From Chryseobacterium sp. ISL-6 (GTDB taxonomy: Bacteria > Bacteroidota > Bacteroidia > Flavobacteriales > Weeksellaceae), in contig NZ_JAGGPT010000003.1 of assembly GCF_018613715.1 (NCBI RefSeq), positions 124,001 through 188,000 of the forward strand: DNA of 64,000 nucleotides, in the 5' to 3' direction. A program made the position numbers and the translations under genes. Position 1 is the first letter of the stretch; each line of letters begins with the position of its first letter. The notes under the pieces are model-generated. The model was not told the DNA's origin and ran no database searches. It was given only the letters and a program-made list of their open reading frames with translations. Positions 39,474 to 48,376 of the stretch are shown here, in pieces.

Positions 39474-42400
39474 TTAAGAAGTTGTTACCTCTTTTACATT
39501 CCCTGTTCTTTTTAGAAATCCCCAGGCTTGTATTTCTCCTTTTAATGCCTTTCTTAAGCTTCTGAATAAGACAATGTACATGAGCCATCTATAGCCGAAT
39601 CTTTGCGGGATTACATACAATAAATTGACCAGTTTCTCTCTCTGCATCAAAAAAGCGACAATCGCCAGTGAAGCATCTACCAGAAGAAACAGTAAATAGT
39701 ATGTGAATATCTTTTCTCCGTTTCCAAATAATATTCCAAAAAACATAATTACATCTGCAAAAGGCGAGAAAAATGGAATAATATATTGAAATAATAAAAT
39801 ATTAGGCATCGCCCAAAGTCCTAAACCTTTATATTTCGGATTTAAGAAAGTCTGTTTCTGCTTCCAGAACATCTGCATGATACCATATGTCCATCGGAAA
39901 CGTTGTTTTAAAAACTGTCTCACCGTTTCCGGTGCTTCAGTTACTGCAATGGATCTGTTTTCATTGGCTACTGTATATCCTTCTTTTAAGATTTTCACAG
40001 TAATATCACAATCTTCCGCCAGCGTATCTGAAGAATATCCGCCAACCTCATCGATTACTGATTTTTTAAATGCTCCTATTGCTCCCGGGATTACTGTAAT
40101 CGCATTGATATTTGCATACGCTAATCTATCAAAGTTCTGGCTCGTAGTATATTCTATAGCCTGCCATCTCGTAAGCCAGTTGACTTGATTTCCCACTTTT
40201 ACATTACCCGCTACTGCAGCAATTTTTTCTTCAGGACTTGCATTTAAAAACCTGGCTATCAAATATTTTACAGCATCTTGCTGAAGCTTAGTATCTGCAT
40301 CAATACAAACTACATATTCTGCATCGGTTTGAGAGATTCCAAAATTCAAGGCTGTTGCTTTTCCACCATTTGATTTTGTGAAGATTTTCAACTTTGGATG
40401 TTCAGAAAATGCTTCTCTTGCTCTTTCATAGGTTAGATCTTTACTTCCATCATCTACCATAATGACATCAAAATTTGGATAAGACTGATTCAGCAAATTG
40501 GTTAGAGAAGATATAATATTTACTTCTTCATTATAGGCGGGAACGATAATAGATACTTTAGGGTAGCTTTCCAATACAGGAAACTGTGAAAGTACTTTTT
40601 CTTTTTTTCTCTCTTTGATTGCCCAATAAGCCATCAACAGTAATCGTATCAATCCTAATATTATAAAGATTGTAAAAAGAGCTACCAGGAAATGACTAAT
40701 CCCATAAATCACAGTTGCCAATACCAGATTCAACTGCATAATATAATAGGATTTTGTCTTTGGAACTTCGGGCATTAGCTCATTTTTGCTTTTATGTAAA
40801 ATACTTGCTAAAGTGGTAAAATGATACCCCTGTTTTTGTAATGTAGGAATTAATATTTTAAGAGCCTTAACAGTCTCTTCTCTTGTATCTCCGCCCGCAT
40901 CGTGAAGGAGGATAATATTTCCTCTTTCTTGTTTTATTCCTTGTAATACGCGCTTTACAATTTCATCTGATTTTACACCAGGCTGCCAGTCTTCAGGATC
41001 TATACTTTCACCAATATCCAGATAATTTTGCTGTCTTGCCAAGGCCACCGGAATGATCTCTTCAGAAGTCGTAGGTTCCGAGTCCGCATTATAAGGTGCT
41101 CTGAATAAGATCGTACTGTGACCTGTTATACATTCAAATAACAACCTTGTCAGCTTTAGTTCCAGCAATGCTCTTTCCGGACTTACTTTCGCCACATTTT
41201 CATGGGTGAATGTATGATTTCCTATTTCGTGACCTTCCCTATAGATTCTTTTTACAAGTGGTAAGTTTCTCTCAGCATTTAAACCTATTAAAAAGAATGC
41301 TGCAGGAACATGATATTTTGACAATACATCGAGAACCTGTGGTGTGTATGTTTCATCCGGCCCATCATCAAATGTTAGAACCAGCTCTTTCTGTGGTGCT
41401 GAGCCATATTTTTTCACTTCATAAGAACTCGGATAGGTTACATAATTTTCATCCGTAATTATTTTTTCTTTCGGATCTATCTCCACTGCAATTTTTCCAT
41501 CATGTGGAGTATTTAAAACATCCAAAACTTCACCATCTCCGATATAGTCTACCATCGTCTGACCTTTCACATTCTCAAATTTCTTTAGATCAAGTTTTGG
41601 CAAACCTGCAAAAGTGAGATCTTTATCATAAAAATTCCATACTCTGCTGTCTTCGCTTCCTAATCTCCAAAGTGCTGTTCCTGCTAATGGATATTCTGAT
41701 GAAAAACGCATCGTATTGAAAATAGAAGCAGCATCATTGAAAAATACAGTATGTGTATTATTTTTAAAATCTGTGTATGAATAATTAAGATTAAAAGTAT
41801 TGTCATCAAAATTCATAACCGATTTACTGGCACTGGCTTTGGTAATTGCCTGCATATAGGAAACTGAGACATTATCATCGGGATTCGAGCTCCAGTCATA
41901 TCCATAAGCTCCAAGACCTAAAATAATTTTATTAGCTGTTGTTTTCTTTAAAATTTTTCCTGTCTGGGCCTCGATCCATTTTTGAGACGAAATTGGACCC
42001 GCATCTCCTGAAGCAGAATATTCATCATAAGCCATCAGCACAAAATAATCTACATAAGGGTTTAGGCTTTGGATATTATAATCATCATTATCAGTCATAA
42101 TATCCATGGTTACCAATAGCTTATTTTGCTTAAAAGTATCTGAAAGCTCTTTCATAAAAGCAATAAGATTCTCATCGGAATCCAGATTCATATCCTCAAA
42201 GTCAATGTTAATTCCTTTAAAATGAAATTTCACACATTCTTCAGTTAGTTTTCGAATAAGCTTTGTTCTTTTTAAAGGATCATTCAACACTTTAGTTAAA
42301 CCCTCAGCACGGAACTCTCTATCTGAATTGTTACTTAAAATAGGCATTGCAGCAACTCCGGTTCTTTTAATAACTTTATAACCTTCAGGATCAATATTTG

Positions 42401-42872
42401 TTTTCAGATCTCCTGTTTTAGGATCAAGGAAGAACCATTCGGGGAAAACTAAATTGATGTGTTTAATATTTCTTTTCAGGGACATTAGAGATTGAGGATC
42501 CCAGGCTACATAGAAAGCAGAGCGAATTCCTCCGGGAAACTGAGACCAGTTCTTATTTTGATTTTTGAGTCTTTCAGCTTTTGCTTTTTCAATTTTAGAA
42601 AGACTGGTATGGATTGTTTTTTCTGAGATAAAACTTCTGAATCCTTTATATTCTTTCGAAATTCTATTTTCTTGAAGGTAAGGTTTTCCGGCAGTAATTA
42701 TTGTTTTATAGTCTTCATGGAAGGGAATTTTTGGACTTTTGTCCAGCTTCATCATTAATGCCAATGCTAAAAAAAGTAATATCCCAATGAAGATAAAAAC
42801 ACGGGATCCCCATTGGACATTTCTCCATCGTTTTTTATTAGTTGTTTGAAAAACCTGTTTTGAATTTTCCAC
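39474..42872 (-). CDS. Fusion: GH18-like + polysaccharide deacetylase + GT2 synthase
   Basis: This 1132-residue membrane protein has three enzyme parts. After an N-terminal membrane helix (26-41), residues 110-430 form a GH18-like barrel with the DxE pair in INIDFEDM (Asp224, Glu226). Residues about 495-690 are a NodB deacetylase with LTFDDGPDETYTPQ, HEIGNHTFTHE and RAPYNADSEP. After further helices (709-748), residues about 770-1010 are a GT2 synthase with IIVPAYNEEVN, VVCIDADTKLQ, LAEDCD and QRFRW, then more helices. This joins a PgaC-like synthase with PgaB-like deacetylase/hydrolase functions, so it probably makes and modifies an N-acetyl-hexosamine polymer. The polymer is unknown. Confidence 0.9.
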   Translation of the reverse strand: MENSKQVFQTTNKKRWRNVQWGSRVFIFIGILLFLALALMMKLDKSPKIPFHEDYKTIITAGKPYLQENRISKEYKGFRSFISEKTIHTSLSKIEKAKAERLKNQNKNWSQFPGGIRSAFYVAWDPQSLMSLKRNIKHINLVFPEWFFLDPKTGDLKTNIDPEGYKVIKRTGVAAMPILSNNSDREFRAEGLTKVLNDPLKRTKLIRKLTEECVKFHFKGINIDFEDMNLDSDENLIAFMKELSDTFKQNKLLVTMDIMTDNDDYNIQSLNPYVDYFVLMAYDEYSASGDAGPISSQKWIEAQTGKILKKTTANKIILGLGAYGYDWSSNPDDNVSVSYMQAITKASASKSVMNFDDNTFNLNYSYTDFKNNTHTVFFNDAASIFNTMRFSSEYPLAGTALWRLGSEDSRVWNFYDKDLTFAGLPKLDLKKFENVKGQTMVDYIGDGEVLDVLNTPHDGKIAVEIDPKEKIITDENYVTYPSSYEVKKYGSAPQKELVLTFDDGPDETYTPQVLDVLSKYHVPAAFFLIGLNAERNLPLVKRIYREGHEIGNHTFTHENVAKVSPERALLELKLTRLLFECITGHSTILFRAPYNADSEPTTSEEIIPVALARQQNYLDIGESIDPEDWQPGVKSDEIVKRVLQGIKQERGNIILLHDAGGDTREETVKALKILIPTLQKQGYHFTTLASILHKSKNELMPEVPKTKSYYIMQLNLVLATVIYGISHFLVALFTIFIILGLIRLLLMAYWAIKERKKEKVLSQFPVLESYPKVSIIVPAYNEEVNIISSLTNLLNQSYPNFDVIMVDDGSKDLTYERAREAFSEHPKLKIFTKSNGGKATALNFGISQTDAEYVVCIDADTKLQQDAVKYLIARFLNASPEEKIAAVAGNVKVGNQVNWLTRWQAIEYTTSQNFDRLAYANINAITVIPGAIGAFKKSVIDEVGGYSSDTLAEDCDITVKILKEGYTVANENRSIAVTEAPETVRQFLKQRFRWTYGIMQMFWKQKQTFLNPKYKGLGLWAMPNILLFQYIIPFFSPFADVIMFFGILFGNGEKIFTYYLLFLLVDASLAIVAFLMQREKLVNLLYVIPQRFGYRWLMYIVLFRSLRKALKGEIQAWGFLKRTGNVKEVTTS

Positions 42873-42960
42873 GTTTTGTTATTTTTCTGAATACATCTCA
42901 AAAAGCGTGAAAAACCATATCAATTTTAATTAAAATAAAATTAAAAAATAGGAAATATGA

Positions 42961-44211
42961 TTAATCATTTATAAGTAATCCTACTAAGTCCTGAATAATT
43001 TTCTGAGAAACAAAGTTCATAAAATCCAGTCTATCCAGATGTGGCATATATAATTTGAAACTCTCCTCTCTGTCATTGATCCTGATCGAATAATAAACAG
43101 TCCCTACTTCTTTTCCATCTTCCCCTTTGCCAGGTCCCGCAACTCCTGTTGTAGAAATTGAAATATGAGTACCAAATAATTGCTGACATCCTCTAGCCAT
43201 TTCCTGAGCTACCCGCTCACTTACTACGGTAAACTCATTCACTGTCTCTTGGGCAACTTGTAAAATCTTAACTTTTTTTTCTGTCGCATAAGGAACGATT
43301 CCCCCTATAAAATAGTTTGAACTTCCAGAGTTTGAGGTAATCATTTTTGCAAGCTCACCACCTGTACAGCTTTCTGCAGTAGAAAGTGTCAATTTCTTTT
43401 CATTCAAAAGCTCACCTAAAATTTTCTCAATTTTATCTTCTGTTGTTGCTATAATGCTGTCGCCAATCAGAGGAAATAACTTTTGTATTTCTTCTTCCAA
43501 TTGCTGGTTTAAAATACTTTCATCATCTCCTGATGCCGTCAGCCTCAATTTCACCCGGGTTCCAACAGGCAAATAAGACAGTGCTAAATTTTCAGGCAAT
43601 GAAAGTTCCCAGTCCTCAATGATATCTGCCAGGATACTTTCGGCAATTCCAACTACGGAAACAATTCTGGTTGTAATATAATGTAAACTAAATGTATCTT
43701 TTAAATAAGGAACAATCTGATCTTTGATCAATGGTTTTACTTCATACGGAACACCAGGAAGGCTAAAACTTAGTTTATCATTATACCTCATCATCATGCA
43801 TGGAGCGGTTCCATATTGATTTTGAAAAACTATGGATTTTGTAGGAACAAAGGCCTGTTCTCTATTTCTTTCCAGTATTTCAGATCGCCCCCTTTTTTCC
43901 ATATAGTTTCTTAAATGTTCAAAAGTAGCTTCATCTAGAGCAATCTCGTCATTAAAAAACTCAGCAAGGGCTTTCTTAGTTTTATCGTCTCTTGTTGGCC
44001 CTAATCCACCCGTTGTAATAATCAAATCACCCATCTCAAAGGCCGTTTGCAAGGTCTTTTTGATGGTTTCAATTTCATCAGAGATTGTAAAGATCTGCGA
44101 AACTTTTATACCTATGTTTTTAAGTTCAGTAGCAATAAAGTTAGAATTGGTATCTATTGTATTCCCGGAAAGGATTTCGTCTCCAATAGTAATCAGAACA
44201 GCGTTTTCCAT
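42961..44211 (-). CDS. cinA: CinA-family protein (competence/damage-inducible protein A)
   Basis: This 416-residue protein has the N-terminal MoaB/MogA-like part (AVLITIGDEILSGNTIDTNS, IITTGGLGPTRDD) and a C-terminal CinA/PncC nicotinamide-nucleotide amidase part (LSTAESCTGGELAKMITS, ISTTGVAGPGKGEDGKEVGT). PncC-type proteins deamidate NMN; the family also has pyrophosphatase activity. It is cytoplasmic. It is the full-length two-domain form. It is encoded just after the region with a DUF7832 stub on the other strand. Confidence 0.93.
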   Translation of the reverse strand: MENAVLITIGDEILSGNTIDTNSNFIATELKNIGIKVSQIFTISDEIETIKKTLQTAFEMGDLIITTGGLGPTRDDKTKKALAEFFNDEIALDEATFEHLRNYMEKRGRSEILERNREQAFVPTKSIVFQNQYGTAPCMMMRYNDKLSFSLPGVPYEVKPLIKDQIVPYLKDTFSLHYITTRIVSVVGIAESILADIIEDWELSLPENLALSYLPVGTRVKLRLTASGDDESILNQQLEEEIQKLFPLIGDSIIATTEDKIEKILGELLNEKKLTLSTAESCTGGELAKMITSNSGSSNYFIGGIVPYATEKKVKILQVAQETVNEFTVVSERVAQEMARGCQQLFGTHISISTTGVAGPGKGEDGKEVGTVYYSIRINDREESFKLYMPHLDRLDFMNFVSQKIIQDLVGLLIND

Positions 44212-44286
44212 ATTGTAATTTTTGAAAAAAATCTAGTACAAATGACGGAAAAATCTGCGGTTGAGGCAATATAAAATCATTTTTTC

Positions 44287-44294
44287 TATCTTTG
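44287..44294 (+). promoter_or_regulatory. Bacteroidetes -7 element before the DUF7832 stub
   Basis: TATCTTTG fits TAnnTTTG and is 32 bases before the ATG of the stub at 44327. It appears to be an intact promoter left in front of a lost gene. Confidence 0.5.
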
Positions 44295-44326
44295 ATTTGA
44301 ACTGTTTATAACTATAATAAAAAATA

Positions 44327-44383
44327 ATGGCAAAATATGATGATGCCTTTTGGCATTATGGTGTGATTTCTCTACTGCTGTGA
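44327..44383 (+). pseudogene. 5' stub of a DUF7832-like gene
   Basis: The short frame begins MAKYDDAFWHYG, then changes to VISLLL and a TGA. The opening matches the conserved N-terminus of DUF7832 proteins ('KYDDASWHYGGDFP'), which are about 130-200 residues long. The rest of the gene is missing, and what follows to 44467 has no coding frame. It contains a stretch (GATTCCTGCGAAATGACAAG) of the kind found in intergenic repeats. I infer deletion of the gene body. The 256-base gap holds nothing else clear. Confidence 0.5.
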
Positions 44384-44467
44384 TTAGCACAAAGTTTAGA
44401 TTCCTGCGAAATGACAAGGTTATTAGTAGGATAAAGTAATCTAAAAGGAAATTTAAATAATTTAATC

Positions 44468-45010
44468 TTAATCATTATGTCTCACCCAGATCAGTTCTTC
44501 TGTATTATATCCTATTCTTTTTGCTTTTTCTAAAAAACGCAGTCTTATACTTTCAGGGATTTCAGTGGTACGGGACAATATCCAAAGATACTTTAAGCTG
44601 TTTCCGGCAACTAGGGCATACTGATAATTTTCATCGATATCAATCACATTATAACCTGCCCAGATTGGTTTAAAAAAAGAAACTTTTAAACGACCCTCTG
44701 TTTTATCTTTTACAAACTTTGCTTCACCTATAGATTCTTCCCATACTTTTTTTAGATAATTATACCCTTTATTATTGACACGAATGCTTCCATCAGAATT
44801 CTGAGAATAAGTTGCTGTTACATTATCCATTCCTTTCTCAAACTTATAATCGAATCTTGCGATTTCATACCATTTCCCCAAATATTTTTCGGCATCAAAA
44901 TGAGTCACTGCAACAGCACCTTTCGGAAGCCTTACCGAATAGTGATTAAAAATTAACAACCCCAAGATGCCAACCGTGACGGGAATTCCAATTTTCTGAA
45001 TATTTTTCAT
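44468..45010 (-). CDS. Lipocalin (Blc-like)
   Basis: This 180-residue protein has an N-terminal hydrophobic signal/anchor (IGIPVTVGILGLLIFNHYS) and the lipocalin signature YLGKWYEIARFDYKFEKGMD followed by NVTATYS, plus a closing YLWILSRTTEIPES. It resembles bacterial Blc/apolipoprotein D lipocalins that bind lipids at the envelope. No Cys lipobox is seen, so it may stay anchored by the N-terminal helix. The gene lies before the LytTR regulator on the same strand but is separated by 72 bases. Confidence 0.88.
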   Translation of the reverse strand: MKNIQKIGIPVTVGILGLLIFNHYSVRLPKGAVAVTHFDAEKYLGKWYEIARFDYKFEKGMDNVTATYSQNSDGSIRVNNKGYNYLKKVWEESIGEAKFVKDKTEGRLKVSFFKPIWAGYNVIDIDENYQYALVAGNSLKYLWILSRTTEIPESIRLRFLEKAKRIGYNTEELIWVRHND

Positions 45011-45082
45011 AATAATACAGTTATGTGGTGAGTATGAAAAAGTCCAAAAATAATGCCTTTGGGCTGTTAATAAACAATAATT

Positions 45083-45817
45083 CTAAGAGAAAACTTTTAG
45101 AAAAGCATCTTTAAAGGTACCTGAAACTTCAATTTCAGCTTCATCCAGTAATGTTACAGTTCCACTTTTATGATAGGATTTTACAAAACCAGTATTGATG
45201 ATATGAGAACGATGAACCCTAACAAATGGTGCTTCCAACAGATCGTCGAAATGTTTCAAAAATCTGCAGACCATTTTTTTGGATCCGTCCATAAGATAAA
45301 CCTGAGTAAAATTACCATCCGCTTGAAGTCTGACAATATCTTCTGTTTTTACGACATCAAATCCCTGCAAAGTTGGTAGAATAAGCTGTTGCTTTTCGGG
45401 TTTTAATTTTAAGTTTTCAAGTAGTATTTTATTCCGGTTCAGTTCTTCTTTTTTCTCAAGACTTTCTGCTACTTTATTCACAGCAAGAATGAGCTCCTGA
45501 ATATCAATAGGTTTTAAAATATAGTAACTCGCTGATTTATTAAGTGCCTGTAATGAATATTGGGAAAAAGCAGTGATAAAGATCGTTTCATAGATATAGT
45601 CTTTTGTAGCCTCCAGAACATCGAAAGCGTTCCCATAGGGCATTTCTACATCCAGAAAAACAAGTTGAGGTTGCTTCTCTGCAATAAGGGGAACGGCATC
45701 TTTGATATTTTCGGCTTCTCCCAGGATCTCTACCTGAGGACAGTATTTTGTGAGATAATTCCTGAGAACCTCTCTCGCAATGACCTCATCGTCTATTATA
45801 ACAGCTTTTATTTTCAT
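45083..45817 (-). CDS. LytTR-family response regulator
   Basis: This 244-residue protein has a receiver domain (KAVIIDDEVIAREVLRNYL, phospho-acceptor Asp57 in LVFLDVEMPYG) and a C-terminal LytTR DNA-binding domain (TEDIVRLQADGNFTQVYL, FVRVHRSHIINTGFVKSYH). LytTR domains bind two direct repeats one helical face apart. The gene is the last of a minus-strand row with a four-helix protein and a sensor kinase. A set of three promoters with such direct repeats lies just beyond the kinase, which makes this its likely regulator (inference). Confidence 0.93.
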   Translation of the reverse strand: MKIKAVIIDDEVIAREVLRNYLTKYCPQVEILGEAENIKDAVPLIAEKQPQLVFLDVEMPYGNAFDVLEATKDYIYETIFITAFSQYSLQALNKSASYYILKPIDIQELILAVNKVAESLEKKEELNRNKILLENLKLKPEKQQLILPTLQGFDVVKTEDIVRLQADGNFTQVYLMDGSKKMVCRFLKHFDDLLEAPFVRVHRSHIINTGFVKSYHKSGTVTLLDEAEIEVSGTFKDAFLKVFS

Positions 45818-45902
45818 TTAAACAATCCGGATGTATTTCCGTTTTATTGTAAAAATATGAATATTTCGCTTTTTATACAACTTAATGGCTCTGCGTCATT
45901 AT

Positions 45903-46328
45903 TTACTGAACTCTCTTCCATTTCCAGGCATACCATACGATCAATAAAGTGATGATACTTTCTAAAATAGCCAAAAAAACATAAAACGTTTGCCAGGCTG
46001 AAAATGATGTTACTGCTATCAATAGCATGATTCCAGTAAAAAATATTCCGAAGATAATATTGAAAATTCTATTGATGGTGGCTTTTAATATTAAAGAAAG
46101 GAAGACCATTACTGCCGGAATTGATAATAACAGTGATGCTAAAAACAATTTAATGGGAGTATCCAGCAAATTCGTTCCATCAACAAGACCTTGTGCTTTG
46201 CCGGGAATATACAGTTCAAAATAATCACCATATAGATAGCATAATGTTACCGAAGTCCAAAGTCCAGCCAGTTTTATTTTAATATTTACCGGGATATCTT
46301 CTAGTTTTTGAGGGTCATTGGTTTTCAT
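45903..46328 (-). CDS. Small membrane protein with four helices
   Basis: This 141-residue protein has four hydrophobic helices (about 28-48, 64-86, 88-110, 113-134). It starts MKTNDPQKLEDIPVNIKIKL, typical of small Bacteroidetes membrane proteins with no known role. It lies between the sensor kinase and the LytTR regulator on the same strand, so it may be a partner of the system, though the gaps (about 85-110 bases) are wide enough for its own promoter. Confidence 0.65.
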   Translation of the reverse strand: MKTNDPQKLEDIPVNIKIKLAGLWTSVTLCYLYGDYFELYIPGKAQGLVDGTNLLDTPIKLFLASLLLSIPAVMVFLSLILKATINRIFNIIFGIFFTGIMLLIAVTSFSAWQTFYVFLAILESIITLLIVWYAWKWKRVQ

Positions 46329-46438
46329 AGCAATAAATTATTGAGTTTAGTTTTTTTGAACCTTTAGGTTTACAACTTAAAGACAATAATATTTCACAAA
46401 TAGTTACACGATAATAGAAAATGTTTGTCAATGGTTCT

Positions 46439-48220
46439 TTATAGCTTATACTGTATTTCCACTAGAACCCCTTGCTCATTCTTTTTATCTGTTACTTTAC
46501 AATGGATCTCCTTTTTATATAAATCATTAAGCAGTCCAATCCTTTCAATGGTATTTTTCATTCCTCGTCCTTCTCTCGCTTTTTGATGTTGGGTTTTCAG
46601 TTTTTTACTTTCTTCAATTCCAATTCCATTGTCTTCAATAGTGATTTTTAAATGCTCATTACTTTTTTCAAAGTTCAATTTTAAAAATCCCTTTTCTTTC
46701 CGATATCGTAATCCGTGCCAGATCGCATTTTCTAAAAATGGCTGAACGAGCATTCCGGGAATCTGTAGGGTCTGTAAATTTAAATTCTCGTCAACAATAA
46801 TTTCATAGTCAAACTTATCTGCAAAGCGTGTTTTTTCCAATGCCAGATAATTCTGTAACAGATCAAGCTCCTGCTGGAAGGGAATAAAATCTTCAGTCGA
46901 ATTTTCCATGACTCCCCGCATCAGCTTTGAAAATTTGGTTAAATATTGATTGGCTTCCAATTCGTTATTTGTTGCGATGAATTGATTAACGCTATTTAAA
47001 CTGTTAAAAATAAAATGAGGATTCATCTCACGGCGAAGAGACTGCAAAGCAATTTTTTTATTTTTAATCTGAACCTTTTTTAGGGTCCAGAAAATAAAAC
47101 CAACCAATCCCAATAATAAGATCAACGCTCCGATCAAACCGTAGTTGAAGACATTTTTCTTTCTGATCAATTCATCTTTCAGTTCTCTTTCCTTTTCTAA
47201 TTGTGAGATTCTTTGCTCGGTATCCTCCAGGATTTTGTTATCCACAAGGCTTCTGTCTTTTGAAACAAGATCAGGAAGCTTTCCCAGAAAATCCCTGTAT
47301 AATTTTACCGAAGCGTCTGTATTTTCAGAAACACTGTATAGACTGTCTAATCTCTTTACACTTTTTTGAGCTTCTAAGGTATGTCCTTTCTCCAAGGCAA
47401 TTCCATAAGCGTTTTTTAATGTTTCAATAGCACTTTTCGTATCGTTTTTCTTAATATAGATATCAGCTAGTTCCTGGATCTGTTCAACTTTTTTTTGAGA
47501 ATCGTCTTTTACAAAATCTTCTTTAAGAACTTTTTTCTTGGCTTCAATCGCTTTATCAAAATCTTTATTATCAACATAAAAATTCGTCAGTTTTTGATTA
47601 ATTTCTAAAGCCTGTTGTGGTTCCTGTTGCTTTTTAGAAAGCTTATAAGCACTTTTCAGATTTTCTTCAGCTTTAGGAATATCATTTTGCTGAATATTTA
47701 CATCAGCCAACTGACTGTAACTTGCTGCCAAATCTCCTTTTTCATTTTCTTTTCTACTGAGATCAATATTACTCTGAATTGCTTCAGCTTTTGCCTCCTG
47801 GGAAGGCGAAGAAAGTCGAGTAACATCATTTGAGTTAACACTCCTGCTTTCTTTTGAGTAACTTATTTCCGCAGCCCGGCTATAATTGCTTATGGCAGGA
47901 CTTATTTTATTTTGCTTCTCCTGGGATTGCGCTAGTTTTCGGGTTACAGATTCCAGATTCTTTTTATCGTTCAGGTTCTGATATACATTTCTGGCCTTTA
48001 TCAGATACTCTTCGCTTTTGGCATAATTTCCTTGATTATAATAATCGTTGGCCATTCCAACATAAGTTTCAGCGACTGTTTTATTATCGTTATTGTCGAC
48101 TGCTTTTTTTAATTTTGATGCTGATTTTAGAGCTTTGGAAATCCTTGTAGAATCCTGGGCGAAAGAAAAATTTCCTATCGCTAATGTGATGATTAATATT
48201 ATTTTAAAAAGTAACTTCAC
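46439..48220 (-). CDS. Sensor histidine kinase with TPR domain (LytS/YpdA-like)
   Basis: This 593-residue protein begins with a GTG at 48220 and a signal sequence (IILIITLAIGNFSFAQ). The periplasmic part is a row of TPR helices (about 40-300). A membrane helix (about 355-375) precedes the His_kinase domain with LRREMNPHFIFNSLNSVNQF (phospho-His), and the ATPase has LENAIWHGLRY and IEDNGIGIEESKKL. It belongs to the LytS/YehU group that pairs with LytTR regulators, one of which is encoded at 45083. It is divergent from the amidohydrolase gene; their shared spacer holds the paired repeats. Confidence 0.9.
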   Translation of the reverse strand: MKLLFKIILIITLAIGNFSFAQDSTRISKALKSASKLKKAVDNNDNKTVAETYVGMANDYYNQGNYAKSEEYLIKARNVYQNLNDKKNLESVTRKLAQSQEKQNKISPAISNYSRAAEISYSKESRSVNSNDVTRLSSPSQEAKAEAIQSNIDLSRKENEKGDLAASYSQLADVNIQQNDIPKAEENLKSAYKLSKKQQEPQQALEINQKLTNFYVDNKDFDKAIEAKKKVLKEDFVKDDSQKKVEQIQELADIYIKKNDTKSAIETLKNAYGIALEKGHTLEAQKSVKRLDSLYSVSENTDASVKLYRDFLGKLPDLVSKDRSLVDNKILEDTEQRISQLEKERELKDELIRKKNVFNYGLIGALILLLGLVGFIFWTLKKVQIKNKKIALQSLRREMNPHFIFNSLNSVNQFIATNNELEANQYLTKFSKLMRGVMENSTEDFIPFQQELDLLQNYLALEKTRFADKFDYEIIVDENLNLQTLQIPGMLVQPFLENAIWHGLRYRKEKGFLKLNFEKSNEHLKITIEDNGIGIEESKKLKTQHQKAREGRGMKNTIERIGLLNDLYKKEIHCKVTDKKNEQGVLVEIQYKL

Positions 48221-48275
48221 TTGTTTCCAATCTATATTGCAAAGTAACTAAAACTTTACTTATACTATCTTATCC

Positions 48276-48306
48276 TTCACCAAGTCAAAACCATATTTCA
48301 CCAAGT
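48276..48306. promoter_or_regulatory. Paired direct repeat, predicted LytTR site 1
   Basis: TTCACCAAGT occurs at 48276-48285 and 48297-48306, a 21-bp period. It lies 34 bases before the -7 box (48341) of the amidohydrolase gene. A near-consensus -7 box of the sensor kinase (minus strand, 48240-48247) is 28 bases away on the other side, so this site could serve both directions. Confidence 0.75.
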
Positions 48307-48340
48307 TTCAAAGAAATAGCAATCGATACAGCCGTTTTCA

Positions 48341-48348
48341 TATATTTG
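48341..48348 (+). promoter_or_regulatory. Bacteroidetes -7 element for the amidohydrolase gene
   Basis: TATATTTG fits TAnnTTTG, 28 bases before the ATG at 48377 and downstream of the paired repeat. Confidence 0.55.
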
Positions 48349-48376
48349 TGAATTATAAATCATATAAACGAAATTC

